Shown here one piece after another: positions 24,951 through 37,123 of a stretch of 64,000 nucleotides of DNA. Position 1 is the first letter of the stretch, and every line of letters begins with the position of its first letter. Under the pieces are notes generated by a model. It had not been told where the DNA came from, searched no databases, and worked only from the letters and a program-made list of their open reading frames with translations. This stretch comes from Anoplolepis gracilipes. Its lineage: Eukaryota; Arthropoda; Insecta; Hymenoptera; Formicidae. The DNA lies in contig NC_132977.1 in NCBI RefSeq assembly GCF_047496725.1, forward strand, positions 5,154,501 to 5,218,500, in the 5' to 3' direction. A program made the position numbers and the translations under genes.

Positions 24951-27900
24951 ATGTTGGGCAAATGGATGTTGAGAAGTAATGTTGGGAGGAAAAACGAAAT
25001 GCCTGTGTTGAAATTTTCGCTCACGGTTTTAGCGGTCGCAGGATGCTGGCGACCAACATCGTGGACGTCGCTGTTTAGAAACATAATGTATAACGCTTAC
25101 ACATTATTAGTAATTCTAACACTATATACATTTGCAATTACTCAAATTATGGAGCTCATATTGAATATGGACGATGCTGATTCATTCGGCGATGCCTTGT
25201 TCAATGTTATAATTTCGCTTTTGGCGTGTTACAAGACAATTGTTATGCGAAAAAATCATGAGAGTATTATAACGATAATTAATATTCTTACCGAAACGCC
25301 ATTCAAACCATTGGATCTGAATGAAAATATAATTCGAAAGAAATTTGACAAGAGAATAGCGTAAGTATCGTGCTTAATATTTTATTATTTAGATATATCT
25401 AGTAAAAACAAAATGTATATAATTAAATTAAAACATACATGTCATTAAATTAATGCGTGTGTGTATTTTAAACAATATAATTTTTCTTTTCGGAAAAAAA
25501 TTTTAATGTCTCTTTAATAGTTTTTGAAACAATCATAATCCTGATTTTAAACATCATAATCCTGATTTTATAGGAGTAATACACTATATTTTCTAGTCCT
25601 TGTCCACGTAACCGCTTTGTATATGATTTTGATTTCGTTATTCACGGATTTCAAGCATGGAATATTATTATACAAAGCATGGATACCGTTTGATTACTCA
25701 GTCTCCGCGCTATTTTATCTCGCATACGTTCATCAGATAATGACTCTAACATTTATCGGTCTCGTTCATCCCACATGTGATAGTTTTATTTGCGGATTGT
25801 TATTACACATTTGCTGCCAGATCGAGATTTTAGAGTATCGCTTGTCAAACATCGCGAATACTCGACAAAGCTTACGCGACTGCGTACGTCATCATATACG
25901 TATATTTGAGTAAGTCCTTTAAACCTAGTAGGGGAAATCAGGAACAAATTTAACAAATGTAAAAACATTATATAAATTACGTTTAATTTTTTATTTTTTA
26001 CGTTACGTCCATCTGTCAAACTGCAATTTTTAGAGCTTATTTTCTTTAGAATGATAAAAGGCTACAGTCTAAAACTTATATATTCGTAATCTATTCGTAA
26101 TTATCTTTCATATTATCACAAAATTAATTTGAAAACCAATTGAAGAAAAATTGAAGATTTAAAATAATCAAGATTTAAAATAGTTACAGTTTTTATAACA
26201 AATATTTCTAGCCTGATTATTTCTCCAAGTATTATATATCCCTATTTTGAATGCTTTAAAAAAGAATCATAATTTAATGTGAGCATTCTATGGAATAACA
26301 ATTATTTAGATAATTGATATAGCGACAAAAGTAACAACATGCTATAGGTTTTTTATTTTAATGGATTTAATTATAGTAGTAAAATTTTTGTAAAATCTGA
26401 GTAACTGTATTATATATAGAGTCTCTATATATAATTGTTAAGTAAAAAAATCATTTTTTGTTTTCTATATTATTTAAAAAAATTATTTCTAGTTTTTATT
26501 ATTTTCTTATATATAATAAGACTGCAATAAAACATTATGTTTTCTTTAGTTCTTGATATTTAAATAGAGTGTTAGAACTGTAAGATCCTGTTACAATCAA
26601 TTTCAGGGACAAAAGTAACAATAGTTTCACAAAGCATGTTCCTCCATAGAATTGCAAAATTATTTTACAAATATTTTCATTAGATGTTAAATAGAAAGTG
26701 TATAGTACCTAAAAAAAAGTAAAAAGACAAAAATTTGAAACACAAAAAAGCTAGAAACTCTAATAAATGCAAATTGTTACCTTTGTGTTTGGTCTCCCCT
26801 CTGGTTTGTTATCTACGTACGTCTCTGAAATATATATGTATTTTATTGAACTTTTCTATTCTACTTAACATTCATACATGCAATGTTGAAATTAAATAAT
26901 AAGTTAATTTACTGCATTTTTTTGCGCAGTTTTTTTTTCATTTTTCTCAAATATACGTCTCAAAAAAATGATTTTAAACAATTATAAAAAAATTAGTATT
27001 CTAGTTAAGTAATTTTATTATTTTATATCCCGTGTATATTTATTCAAATATTTTTTAAAAGCTGCGAAAATATCTGTAATGCGCTTTTGTAAAAATAATA
27101 TATTAATTTTTAATGCAATATTTTTGTATTAAAAATTTTATATTAAAAATATATGTTTGTTTAAAATAGTTTATTATTTTTGTGTAAAGTAATATAAAAT
27201 ATGATATTCTTGTATAATATTATTCTTTAAAAGTTACAAAAATTTAAACATAAAATTTTGCCTATTTTTTAGATACTCATATATGATAAATGAAAAGTTT
27301 GCCAAAATAGTTCCTAGTGAGTTTATAATGATTACGGTGGTAATGTGCTATAATTTAATTCATATGGCTTTGACATCATCCACTATCGATTCTTATATAC
27401 AAAACGTTATGGTTATAGCTTGTACATTGGCACCACTTTTTTACTACTGTTGGTTTGGCACTGAAGTCAAGTTAAAGGTAGCTTGTAATTTTAATATTCT
27501 AACTACTAATTAAAATTTACAAAAAAGAATTACACAATAATTGTTATATCATTGTGAAAGAAAAATTTCTTTTCAAATAGAAAAACACATTTCCCTTCCC
27601 CTTCACACTCACTCGCGTACTTTCTCTCTTTATTATATATTTTAAAGTATAATACATGTAAGATTTTATTACTATTTTATTTACAGAGCCTGCAATTGTC
27701 AGATAATATTTATAACATAGAATGGACAACACTTAACAACAACATGAAGAAAGGTCTTTTAATGATGATGAATCGTGCGAATATACCAATACAATTTACC
27801 AGTGCAAACATTTTGTCAATGAATCTTGAATCATTCGTGATGGTTTGTATAGAAAAATTTTTTACCACGTAATAAATAAATATTAAATTTGTTCATTAAT

Positions 27901-27966
27901 TATATAATTATTTAGGTGCTCAAGACATCATATTCGCTTTTTAATGTACTAGTAAAATCACAATAA
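24951..27966 (+). CDS. Odorant receptor OR8 (7tm_6), 385 aa
   Basis: Complete receptor and sister of OR9. Exons are 24951-25360, 25574-25909, 27273-27477, 27687-27842 and 27916-27966, phases 2, 2, 0, 0, ending in TAA. There are two possible starts: ATG at 24951 (MLGKWML, 16 residues longer) and ATG at 24999 (MPVLKFS, aligned with the other genes, 369 aa). Both are conserved in OR9, and the first is reported. Landmarks are AGCWRPTSWTSLFRN, FAITQIMEL, IPFDYSVSALF, ICGLLLHICCQIE, RDCVRHHIRIFE and YYCWFGTEVKLK. Three features are shared only with OR9: VHPTCD or VHTTCD in place of the VNVACD of the other genes, VMRKNHES in place of MWIxR, and an exon 3 one codon longer. Intron 2 is 1,363 bp because of an inserted element. 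No lesion is seen. Confidence 0.92.
25930..26810. mobile_element. 881-bp TIR insertion in OR8 intron 2
   Basis: The left end AGGGGAAATCAGGAACAAAT and the right end, reverse-complemented AGGGGAGACCAAACACAAAG, form imperfect inverted repeats of about 30 bp. The sequence between is absent from OR9 intron 2, where the flanking homology closes up. The internal phrase 'gacaaaagtaacaa' occurs twice. No coding is seen, so it is probably a non-autonomous DNA transposon. Confidence 0.65.
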
Positions 27967-28514
27967 CAGTAATATGTAATAAAAAATTAGAAAACGTTAT
28001 TTATATTTATATCTATTACATTCATAAATTTGACACATCAAAAATAATGATAATTTATTAATTAATTATTAAATAAAACATTTTTGAGAAAATATATCAC
28101 AAAGTTGTTAAGTATGTTCAATAAAAAATAATAAGTTGAACCTATCAAGTAAGAGAGTCAAAGTATAAGATTATAGAGAATGAATGTCTACGATAAGTAT
28201 AATATATATAAATAGAGTTCTTGCCAATATTTTTAATGTTACTTTTTAATTTTCATATTATCTCTCATATATAATATTGATCAATATGTATAGCTTAATA
28301 TCTATTCATTAATAATATTAAATTATAAAATATTATCTTTTATAATTAATTTAATACAGTGCTTAATTTATCTCGTAAACTTACACATTACATTTTTGAT
28401 AAATCAGACACTTTTTAAAGAAATTTAATATTTTCATAATGTTTAATCATTTCTATTATTTTATTTTTTTTTAAATACCACGTGAATATTTTTTGACAAT
28501 TTGTTATCCAAATT
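27967..28514. other. Spacer OR8-psi8b
   Basis: OR8 3' flank; AT-rich. Part of it (about 28130-28230, 'gagaatgaatgtctacgata') recurs after OR9 near 32695. No gene is seen. Confidence 0.55.
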
Positions 28515-29036
28515 CCTCCAGCAGATTTGCTGCCAGTTAGAAATTCTGAAGTATCAATTGATGAAAGTCTTTCGTCACATCCTGCGTGATTGTATACATC
28601 ATCACGACAGTATAAACGAGTTAGTTCCTAAAGCAATATTGTTATCTTAAAAGTTTAGACTATAATATTGTGTAATGATATTATGTGTTCCTTTTTTTAA
28701 ATTATTTCTTCTTAAAATATAATAAAAAATTTATTAAATCATTTATCAAATAAAACCTATTTAATACAAAATGTACGAAAAGAAGCCTTTCGATAATTAT
28801 GAATTGATTTTTGATATCTATTAAATTTACCAGTGCTCACAATCAATAAATATTGACTTCTTTGCTATATTAAAAATCTATGTTACATATTACTAAACTA
28901 CTTTGCGCAATAAATTTATCATTAAATATTGCCTAAATTTAAATAAGTTTAACCAATGCATTTATACAATTTTTATTAATGCCTAAAATATTTTATTCGA
29001 TCTTCAATTATTATTAACTTAACACAAAAGTAATAT
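28515..29036 (+). pseudogene. Odorant receptor relic psi8b (fragments of exons 2, 4, 5)
   Basis: Decayed receptor fragments. At about 28524-28619 is the 3' end of exon 2: CCQLEILKYQL is readable, then LRDCIHHHDSI, followed by the usual GTTAGT donor. At about 28776-28860 is a broken exon 4 (remains of IKFTSAH) with stops. At about 28979-29032 is a broken exon 5 ('tattcgatcttcaatta'). Exons 1 and 3 are missing. The exon 5 flank matches the flank of psi7, so this is the duplicated counterpart of psi7. Non-functional. Confidence 0.75.
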
Positions 29037-30317
29037 TAATAAAGAACTGTAAATCACTTCATAATTTAATTTGTAAAATTTATATACGTGAATGTATAAT
29101 TAATATTGAAACGGCAGAAAAAGAAATATTAATCGATAATATCACTCATATTATAAGATAAAACTAAAAAAAGAAATTTAAAATGTCTTTTCCTTTTATT
29201 CTTTTTATGTTCGACGAATGGTAAATTCAAAAATCAATATTCTAATAACACCCCACTATCATAAATAGTATGCCAAAAGAAAATAATGGCAACAACTTAT
29301 AACCGAGTCTATGGACTAGCTACGTTTTATACAGATGTATAGTTATTGATTCATAATTTAGTGTAGTAAAAATCATATATGTGAATATATAAAATTGAAC
29401 GGTAGATAATATCCCTCGCATTATAAGACGTACAAGTTAACATTCGAGGAATACATTTTTTCGTACATCTGTAACTATGGAACGAAATTACGAATGAATA
29501 AAATATTTTATAATAGACGTATATCACATAATAGAACTGGTATCCTAAACATCTTGGAAACAGTTCGAGGCTACTGATCTATTAATGGCCATTTCAAGAA
29601 TTTATTTTCTGTGTTCTTGATTATATACCAAGTTTTCTTCTTTTCCTCTTTTTCTTCGTGACAATAATGATACATTACGTAGTTTTGATAAAAATATTAT
29701 TTCAAAAGAATGTTACTTCTCGATTCATCAAAATATTATTTCATAAGAAATATGTTGCAAGTCTGTTATCGTGATAATAACAAAGATACTTTATACGAAA
29801 AGAAGAAAGTAGAACGAATAATATCATTAATATGGTCGAGAGACTATAGACATTAGATTGTTCCTTCATCACGTCATTCGATTTGCCAAAGTGGATATTT
29901 AATCAAATTTTTAAAAATATTCCACAGATTATTCAAACCATTCGAAACATTTTCGTAAGTTTAGATATAGTGAAAAAGAGAGTAAAATATTTTAAATACA
30001 TATTATAATAGAAATAATATACACAATGATACGCATCGATATTTCTTTCATTATTCTCATTATTGTTAGTAAGTAGATAGTTTTGTATTTGATACTTAAC
30101 ATATATATGAAAGTAGCAAATCAATTGCCAATTATTTATAAATATAAACAATTAAGTATTTTTCTTATAACTACTATAAATGTGATTTATAATTATAAAA
30201 GTTTCTCGTAATCTTCACACATTTTCCTTCATTGATATATCATCGGTACATATATCATATATTAATAATCAAAATTTATAGTAAATAAGTCAATATTTCA
30301 ATCGACACAGTTTATTG
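29037..30317. other. Spacer psi8b-OR9
   Basis: Upstream region of OR9, strongly similar to that of OR8. A minus-strand open frame at 29933-30151 is chance in AT-rich DNA. No gene is seen. Confidence 0.6.
29842..29851. promoter_or_regulatory. GACTATAGAC motif upstream of OR9
   Basis: Array-wide motif about 467 bp before the OR9 ATG, in the same place as before OR8. Confidence 0.4.
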
Positions 30318-32485
30318 ATGTTGGGCAAATGGATGTTGGGAAGTAATGTTGGGAGGAAAAGCGAAATGCCTGTGTTGAAATTTTCGCTCACGGTTTTAGC
30401 GGTCGCAGGATGCTGGCGACCAACATCGTGGACATCGCTGTTTAGAAACACAATGTATAACGCTTACACATTATCAGTAATTCTAACATTATACACATTT
30501 GCAATCACTCAAGTTATGGAGCTCATATTATATGCCGACGATATTAATACATTCGGCGACGCCATGTTCAATGTTATAATTTCGCTTTTGGCGTGTTACA
30601 AGACAATTGTTATGCGAAAAAATCATGAGAGTATTATAACGATAATTAATGTCCTCACCGATGCGCCATTCAAACCATTGGATTTGAATGAAATTATAAT
30701 TCGAGAGAAATTTAACAAGAGGATAACGTAAGTATCGTGCTTTATTATGTATAGCAAAACCAAATAAAAACTATATAATTAAATTAAAACGCATATGTAA
30801 CACACAATTAAATAATTTCGTGAATGTATTATAAGCAATTAATTTTTTTCGGAAAAAAAAATTTCAATGTCTCTTTAATAATAGCTTTTGAAATAAGTAA
30901 ACATCATAGTCCTGATTTTATAGGAGTAATACATTATATTATCTAGTCACCGTTTTCATAACCGTTTCGTATATGATTTTGTTTTCGTTATTGACGGATT
31001 TCAAGAATGGAACTTTAGTGTACAAAACATGGATACCGTTTGACTACTCAATCTCCGCGCTATTTTATCTCATATACGTTCATCAGATAATGGCTATAAT
31101 ATTTATCGGTCTCGTTCATACCACATGTGACACTTTTATTTGCGGATTATTATTACACATTTGCTGCCAGATCAAGATTTTAGAGTATCGTTTGTCGAAC
31201 ATCGTGAATGCTCGAGAAAGTTTGCGCGATTGCGTACGTCATCATATACGTATATTTGAGTAAGTCCTTTTAAACGTAGTACGCTAAATACATACATCTC
31301 TGAGATATATATCTTGTGTGTTGGATTGTGTCTTTGATTGAATAAGAATCGGAGAGATTTAATAAGAAAAAGAAAGAAGTCGATAACAGAGAGAAAGAAG
31401 CAAAAATATTTTTACTTCACAAATATTAGATTTTCTGTTTCAGATACTTAATATTCATACATGCAAAATTGAGATTATATAATATGTTAAATCTATGTAC
31501 TTTTTGCGCAATTTTTTCCCAGATAAACGCCTCAAAGACGTATGATTATGAAATAATTACGGAAAAAAATTAGCATTCTAGTTAAGCAATTTTATTATTT
31601 TTTATTCCGCGTATATTTATTTAAATCTTTTTTAAAAAACTACGAAACCTGTATTAAAAAAATAATATACTAAAATATTTTGCAAACAAAAAGTAATGAA
31701 TTTTTCTATTTATTATTTATACATTGTTCTATTTGTTTAGATATATTCAATCTGTCAGAAAATTTATATTGATTAAATATCTTAGAAAATGGGTATAATT
31801 AATTAAAAATATTTTGCATAATTTTAGATATTCATATTTAGTGAATGATAAATTTGCCAGAATAATTCCGGGTGAGTTTATAATGATCACGGTGGTAATG
31901 TGTTACTGTTTGATTGGAATGGCTTTGACATCGTCCACTATCGCTTCTTATGTACAAAATATCATGGTTATAGCTAGCACACTAGCACCAATATTTTACT
32001 ACTGTTGGTTTGGCGATGAAGTGAAGCAGAAGGTAACTTCAATTTTATAACGAGTAATCACATTTTATGTGGAAAGAATTACACAATAAATGTTACATTA
32101 TTGAGAAAGAAAAATTTCTCTTTAAACAGAAAAATATATTCCTCATCGCACTCTGTCTTACTCATTCTTTCTATTTTAAATTTATTTAATACATGAATAA
32201 TTACAGAGTTTAGAATTGTCGGATAATATTTATAACATTGAATGGACCACACTTAACAATAACATGAAGAAAGGTCTTTTAATGATCATGAATCGTACGA
32301 CAATTCCAATCGAATTTACTAGTGCAAATTTTATATCAATGAATCTTGAATCATTCGTGATGGTTTGTATAAGAAAATCTCTTTTCGCGTAATAAACATT
32401 TAATTTGCTCATTGATTATATAATTATTTAGGTGCTCAAGACATCATATTCGGTTTTTAATGTACTGGTAAAATCGCAGAAATAA
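30318..32485 (+). CDS. Odorant receptor OR9 (7tm_6), 386 aa
   Basis: Complete receptor and sister of OR8. Exons are 30318-30727, 30924-31259, 31828-32032, 32207-32362 and 32432-32485, phases 2, 2, 0, 0, ending in TAA. The first ATG is 30318 (MLGKWMLGS); the ATG at 30366 (MPVLKFS) is the alternative that aligns with the rest of the array. Landmarks are AGCWRPTSWTSLFRN, FAITQVMEL, LTDFKNGTLVYKTW, IPFDYSISALF, VHTTCDTFICGLLLHICCQ, RDCVRHHIRIFE, YYCWFGDEVKQK and VLKTSYSVFNVL. Exon 3 has 205 nt as in OR8. Intron 2 is 568 bp and lacks the OR8 insertion. No lesion is seen. Confidence 0.93.
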
Positions 32486-34239
32486 TAATATGTACATAAA
32501 ATTAGAAAATGTTTACATTTAATCTGTTATATTCATATAATTGACATGTTGAAAATAATAATAGTTTATTAATTAATTATTGCCAATGAGACATTTTGGA
32601 GAAAATATATCACATAGTTGTTAAGATATGTTAAATAGAAAATAATAAGTAAGTATAAATAATTGAAACGATCAAGTAAGTCAGAATACAAAATATAGAG
32701 AATGAATGTCTACGATAAGGATACATAAATAGAATTACTGCAAATATTTTTAATGCTGCGTTTTCATATTCTCTCTCATACATCTTATTAATCAATATGT
32801 GTAACTTGATATCTGTTCATTAATAATGTTATAATATTACAAAATAGTATCATATATAATTAATTTAATATTGTACAATGCTTTAAATTATTAATTTGAT
32901 GTATTTGGCACTTTTCAAAGGATGAATCATAGTATTTTCGCATAATGTTAAATCATTTCTGTTATTTTATTTTTTAAAAGAATGTTTGAGCAGAATCATC
33001 AACTTAAACACATATGAAATATAAATAAAACATACGTAAATCACAACATATTATTGTGCAATAGACGCCATTGCAAAAGAGTCTCTAGTATTTCAATAAT
33101 AATGCAAATACTCTATGTAAGAAAAATAGATCAGTCAAGAATATCATCGGCAAAAAGTTGAGATGGAGAATATCTATACAATATCTTGAAATAAGATATT
33201 TCTAATTGTAAGTTTCACGTGTAACACGTGATAATGATTTAATCAAATCTCATAATGTATATCATGCAAATCACTCCAACAATGCAACTAAAAAATTTCC
33301 ATTAGTTTAATATATGTTACGCGTTAAAAAGCAGATACTTAAAAACAATGTACATGTTACAATGTTACAATGTACATACGGTTTAATTTTTACAGAAATT
33401 AGGAGTTATCTAATATATTGAAGATGGACTACTTAATTTTAATAGTAAAAATTCATGGTAAAATTTTATGACATTTTACATCAGATATTAGATTCCATAT
33501 TTTTTTCCGTTTTACTATGTTGATTGCTTCATCTTAGAAGTACTGTCGCATGACATTCTGGGTGTTGGTTATTCAAGATTCAACAAGTGATTGCGTACAT
33601 CATCATATTCCGATTAGAATATTAGTAAAAACTACAAGATAAATATTGGAGAGTATATGTATACATATATTTATAAGAGTAAACAGAATTGTATAATTAC
33701 AATTTGCCTAATTAAAATTTGAATATATATTATATATTTTGCCTTTTTAATACTTTTCTTCCTATCATTGCCAGAGAAGATATTAAAATACTCCAGGATT
33801 AAAGAATCAGTTTTATGCTGTCTTATGAATATAATATTTCAACTTTTAAATGATGTCGCAACCAGCGTCGTATATATCAATACGTAACACAGTATAAGTA
33901 TACATACATATATCAATACTTATATTTTTTGCTTCATTCACATTAATCACGATTTTTGCAATATTATATATTATTAATTGTTATAATCATCTATGAAGAG
34001 AGACGATGTATTTAGAAGCTGCTACGTTATTGCTATTGACTTCTACGAAGCGTTTGTGTTTCATTGACAATCACGAACAGAAATCGATATGCAAGATCTA
34101 GTTTGCATTGACATGTCAGATAGTGAATATGAACAGTAATAAATAATACATTTTTAAGTCAACAGTTAATTTTTATGTGAATACTTTGAGAGAGGACAAC
34201 TTTCAGCTAAAGGTAACTTTTATATTGATGAAGGTACAT
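32486..34239. other. Long spacer after OR9
   Basis: AT-rich. At about 33536-33625 the reading 'SDCVHHHIPI' resembles the RDCVHHHxxIF end of receptor exon 2 and may be a relic, but the match is short. CACGTGTAACACGTG near 33218 is a small E-box pair. Nothing else is seen. Confidence 0.4.
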
Positions 34240-34530
34240 TCGCTATGCTTTCCGATTTATGAAAATATTATTCACTCCATTGCGTGTGACAAAAATTGCA
34301 ACTAAACTTATCTACATGTTGTTTCATGAAAATAATATTTTACGCCGTCGCATGATCGATATTATGTAATGATAGAAAAATGAATAAAGAGCAGTTTGAT
34401 GGATAATGTCGTAATTAAAAAATTATATCGTGATGAGGTTCTTGATTATGTCCTACTTTCTAATAAAATTGCTTCTTTTATTGTCATTTGACGCGCACTA
34501 TGAGTTAATTGCATAAATTTTCGAAGATTT
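34240..34530 (+). other. Relic upstream region of psi9b
   Basis: Similar to the regions upstream of OR10-OR12: 'tatgaaaatattattcac' compares with 'catgaaaatattattac' before OR11, and 'tttctaataaaattg...tgtcatttgacgcgca' compares with 'tttctaatatta...cgtcatttgaaacgca' before OR10. It is therefore probably the decayed promoter of psi9b. The CTATAGAY motif is not recognisable. Confidence 0.5.
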
Positions 34531-34825
34531 ACTTAAATAATAATTAGACGATAGTAATAAATTACTTTCAGACATTTGTGGCAGATAATTAAATGCAACG
34601 TCACATAAACGAATGAGGAAATTGTGATAAAAATTGTAAATAGATAATATAATAATACAATATAACTAAATAATACCATGTAACTATACATCAGATAATA
34701 ATATTATGTAAAATTGGAATTATTTACAATTATTTATTTTAAAATTAATTTTCAATATTAACCATTATGCCTTTCAAAACATCTTTTGATTTATTTAATG
34801 ATAATAATAAATAAAAATGGAAAAT

Positions 34826-34826
<1 letters not shown>

Positions 34827-34866
<40 letters not shown>
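34827..34866. repeat. (GA)n microsatellite
   Basis: About 40 bp of nearly pure GA dinucleotide in the OR9-OR10 gap. Confidence 0.9.
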
Positions 34867-34868
<2 letters not shown>

Positions 34869-35044
34869 TGAAAATTATATTTCTTTAATAGAAATTATTT
34901 CACTAATGTACTTCCATATATTGAACATTTTAATAATTCATTTTTAAGATTATCTTTATTTTTTCCATAATATTCGATTTAATAATAACAAAATGTAAGA
35001 AAAAAATAATTTGTTTAGGCAAATTGAAATTAGAAAAAGTTCAA

Positions 35045-35182
35045 ACGCAGGCATTGAAATTTACACTTATACCTTGCGCAATCAGTGGATGCTGGCAGTC
35101 ACTTTCATGGACATTGCCATCGAAACATATAATGTATAACAGTTACAGACTATTGCTAATCTGGTTAATTAAATTAAGATAA
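35045..35182 (+). pseudogene. Odorant receptor relic psi9b (exon 1 fragment)
   Basis: Only the first third of a receptor exon 1 is present. It reads QALKFTLIPC, then SGCWQSLSWTLPSKHIMYNSY, close to OR10 (GCWQPLSWTSLFKHIIYKTY). The start codon position carries ACG instead of ATG, and the frame ends in a stop at 35180-35182 soon after the first membrane segment begins. No later exons were found before OR10. It lies about 2 kb upstream of OR10 and looks like a truncated ancient copy. Confidence 0.8.
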
Positions 35183-35593
35183 AAAAAGTGCACTTTTATA
35201 TGTATATGTGTGTGTATAAATAATATTCTTAAAATTATATTTATCTTGCAATATTTTTATACTTACCTTATGGTATTGTACGCAATTATGTTTGTTATCA
35301 TATTTTTTTAGTTAGTTTTTTAAGTAATTTTATTACAATTACGTGTGCAATACAGAAATATTTGCGTACAAAACGTCACGTGTAATTTATTTTCTATTCA
35401 ATATTTTCTATTCTTCTATCATTAACAAAAAGGTAATCAAAATGGTTTTTTTTTGTTAATGAATCTGTGATCCATTTATCTTCTAAAAATTGCACTTCAA
35501 ATTTTCCGGCAATTTATTAAGAGCGAAATGAAAATAAGAGCAAATAAAAAAAGAATAAAACAAAATGATTTTCGACATCAAAAGCGTAAAGCC

Positions 35594-35745
35594 CGTATCA
35601 GACTACGCATTGAAAATTGAAGATTGAAGATTAAAGATTAGAATTTGACAAATCAGAACAAAGGGAACTAAAATTGCTTTGTCTTAATTGGTCAAATTGC
35701 AATCTTCAATCTTTAATCTCAATTTTTAATGCATAGTCTGATACG
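35594..35745. mobile_element. 152-bp MITE-like inverted repeat
   Basis: Begins CGTATCAGACTACGCATTGA and ends with the inverse, 'tgcatagtctgatacg'. The arms continue for about 45 bp with 'attgaagattgaagatt'-like sequence, so most of the element can fold into one hairpin. No coding. Confidence 0.75.
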
Positions 35746-36351
35746 AGTTTAAGGGCTGTTAGTTATCGGAAAAAAAGTGCACACACATATGTATAAATAT
35801 AAAATACACAAATATCGATAAGAAAAGTTTGATTTACATTATATCATAAAAGCTGAAATTTCTTCCTTCTTATGTTATGTTTGACAAGAAAAATACTTAA
35901 GAAAAATTGAAATAAATCTAGCTATAATACTCCGACATGTGCCAAGAAATATAAAATATAATGATAAAAATGTTCCAGTGAGTGTACGACCTTTTGATAT
36001 TAAAATTTCATCAAAGGAAGCTACAGCTAATGATTCGTTACATTATGCCAATAATTCTTAACATTAAGAATATATATCCGACGAAACTATGGACAATACA
36101 GTAGAGAGTAGATACAATATCTTAATGTACATATACAATAAGAAAAGTATATCAAAGTTTCCTCATTCAATAGACTAATGATCTATTTTAAAAAATTTAT
36201 TTTTTCTTTTTTCTGTCTCATTGTCTTCATGAAATATTATAATGCGAGGTAGTTTTCATAAGTTGCGTATGCAAGTATTACAATAGGAAAGATAAAATCG
36301 AAATGGATATGAATACGAGAATAACATCATTATCAGAAAGTCACATCGTAA

Positions 36352-36361
36352 GACTATAGAT
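36352..36361. promoter_or_regulatory. GACTATAGAT motif upstream of OR10
   Basis: Array-wide motif, 763 bp before the OR10 ATG, followed by 'attttcag'. The longer distance in OR10-OR12 would allow a 5' UTR intron; this is inference. Confidence 0.4.
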
Positions 36362-37123
36362 ATTTTCAGCGTTCTTATTTTCTAATATTACCTTAGCTAT
36401 CGTCATTTGAAACGCAACAAGGCATATAAATAATGTTTTTAAAACGCTTTATACAAACGTAAATTAGCTTTGACAGTAGAATAGTAAATATAAATACAAA
36501 TAGTTTACGCAAGTGAATCAGAAAAAAATTGTAAGTGCAATGCATATGTTAAAAAATTTAATTTAACATTACAAAATATGAAACTGTAGAAAATGATCTA
36601 GAGAAAATGCCATATATTTCACATATAATAAATGATATAAAAATAATCATTTTTCAACAGAAAAATTTTTAAAAAATTTTTCTATATAAATAATGTCAAA
36701 CACAAATAATATATAATTTTCACTATATAACATTAAACATTTTATAACAATAAAACTAAATTAATCAATTAAATTTAAAAAATATATTTTATGGTCTTTG
36801 TATATATGTTATTTTTAAAATATGTAAATACATAAGTACGTAAAATTATATATTTAAAGCCAATCTGCTAAAAAAATATTTTATTAAACTTATAAATATA
36901 ACAAGATAAAATTCTATTAAAATTCTAAATTTCTAACTTTTTTAAAGAATTTTTTAATACATTTTAATAGATTTATATCATTTGTTCTGTACATAATCTC
37001 TATCTTTGAAGAAAGATATTTTGACTATAATTAAAAATTTTGACTATAAATAAAAATAATAAATTAATAAACATTATTATATAATAGCAATTGGTATAGG
37101 TAAAATTGCATAGGCAATTTCAA

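Larger units (their letters stand above)
22690..28000. repeat. Duplicated pair, unit 1 (psi7 3' part + OR8)
   Basis: Homologous in order to 28515-32520. The flank after psi7 exon 5 ('aataaagaaatataaatca'), the OR8 promoter region and the whole of OR8 reappear after psi8b and in OR9. The boundaries are approximate. Confidence 0.7.
28515..32520. repeat. Duplicated pair, unit 2 (psi8b + OR9)
   Basis: Counterpart of about 22690-28000. It is shorter because psi8b lost exons and OR9 lacks the intron 2 insertion. Confidence 0.7.
35183..37123. other. Spacer psi9b-OR10
   Basis: AT-rich, with one small MITE (35594-35745) and the OR10 upstream region. No gene is seen. Confidence 0.6.
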
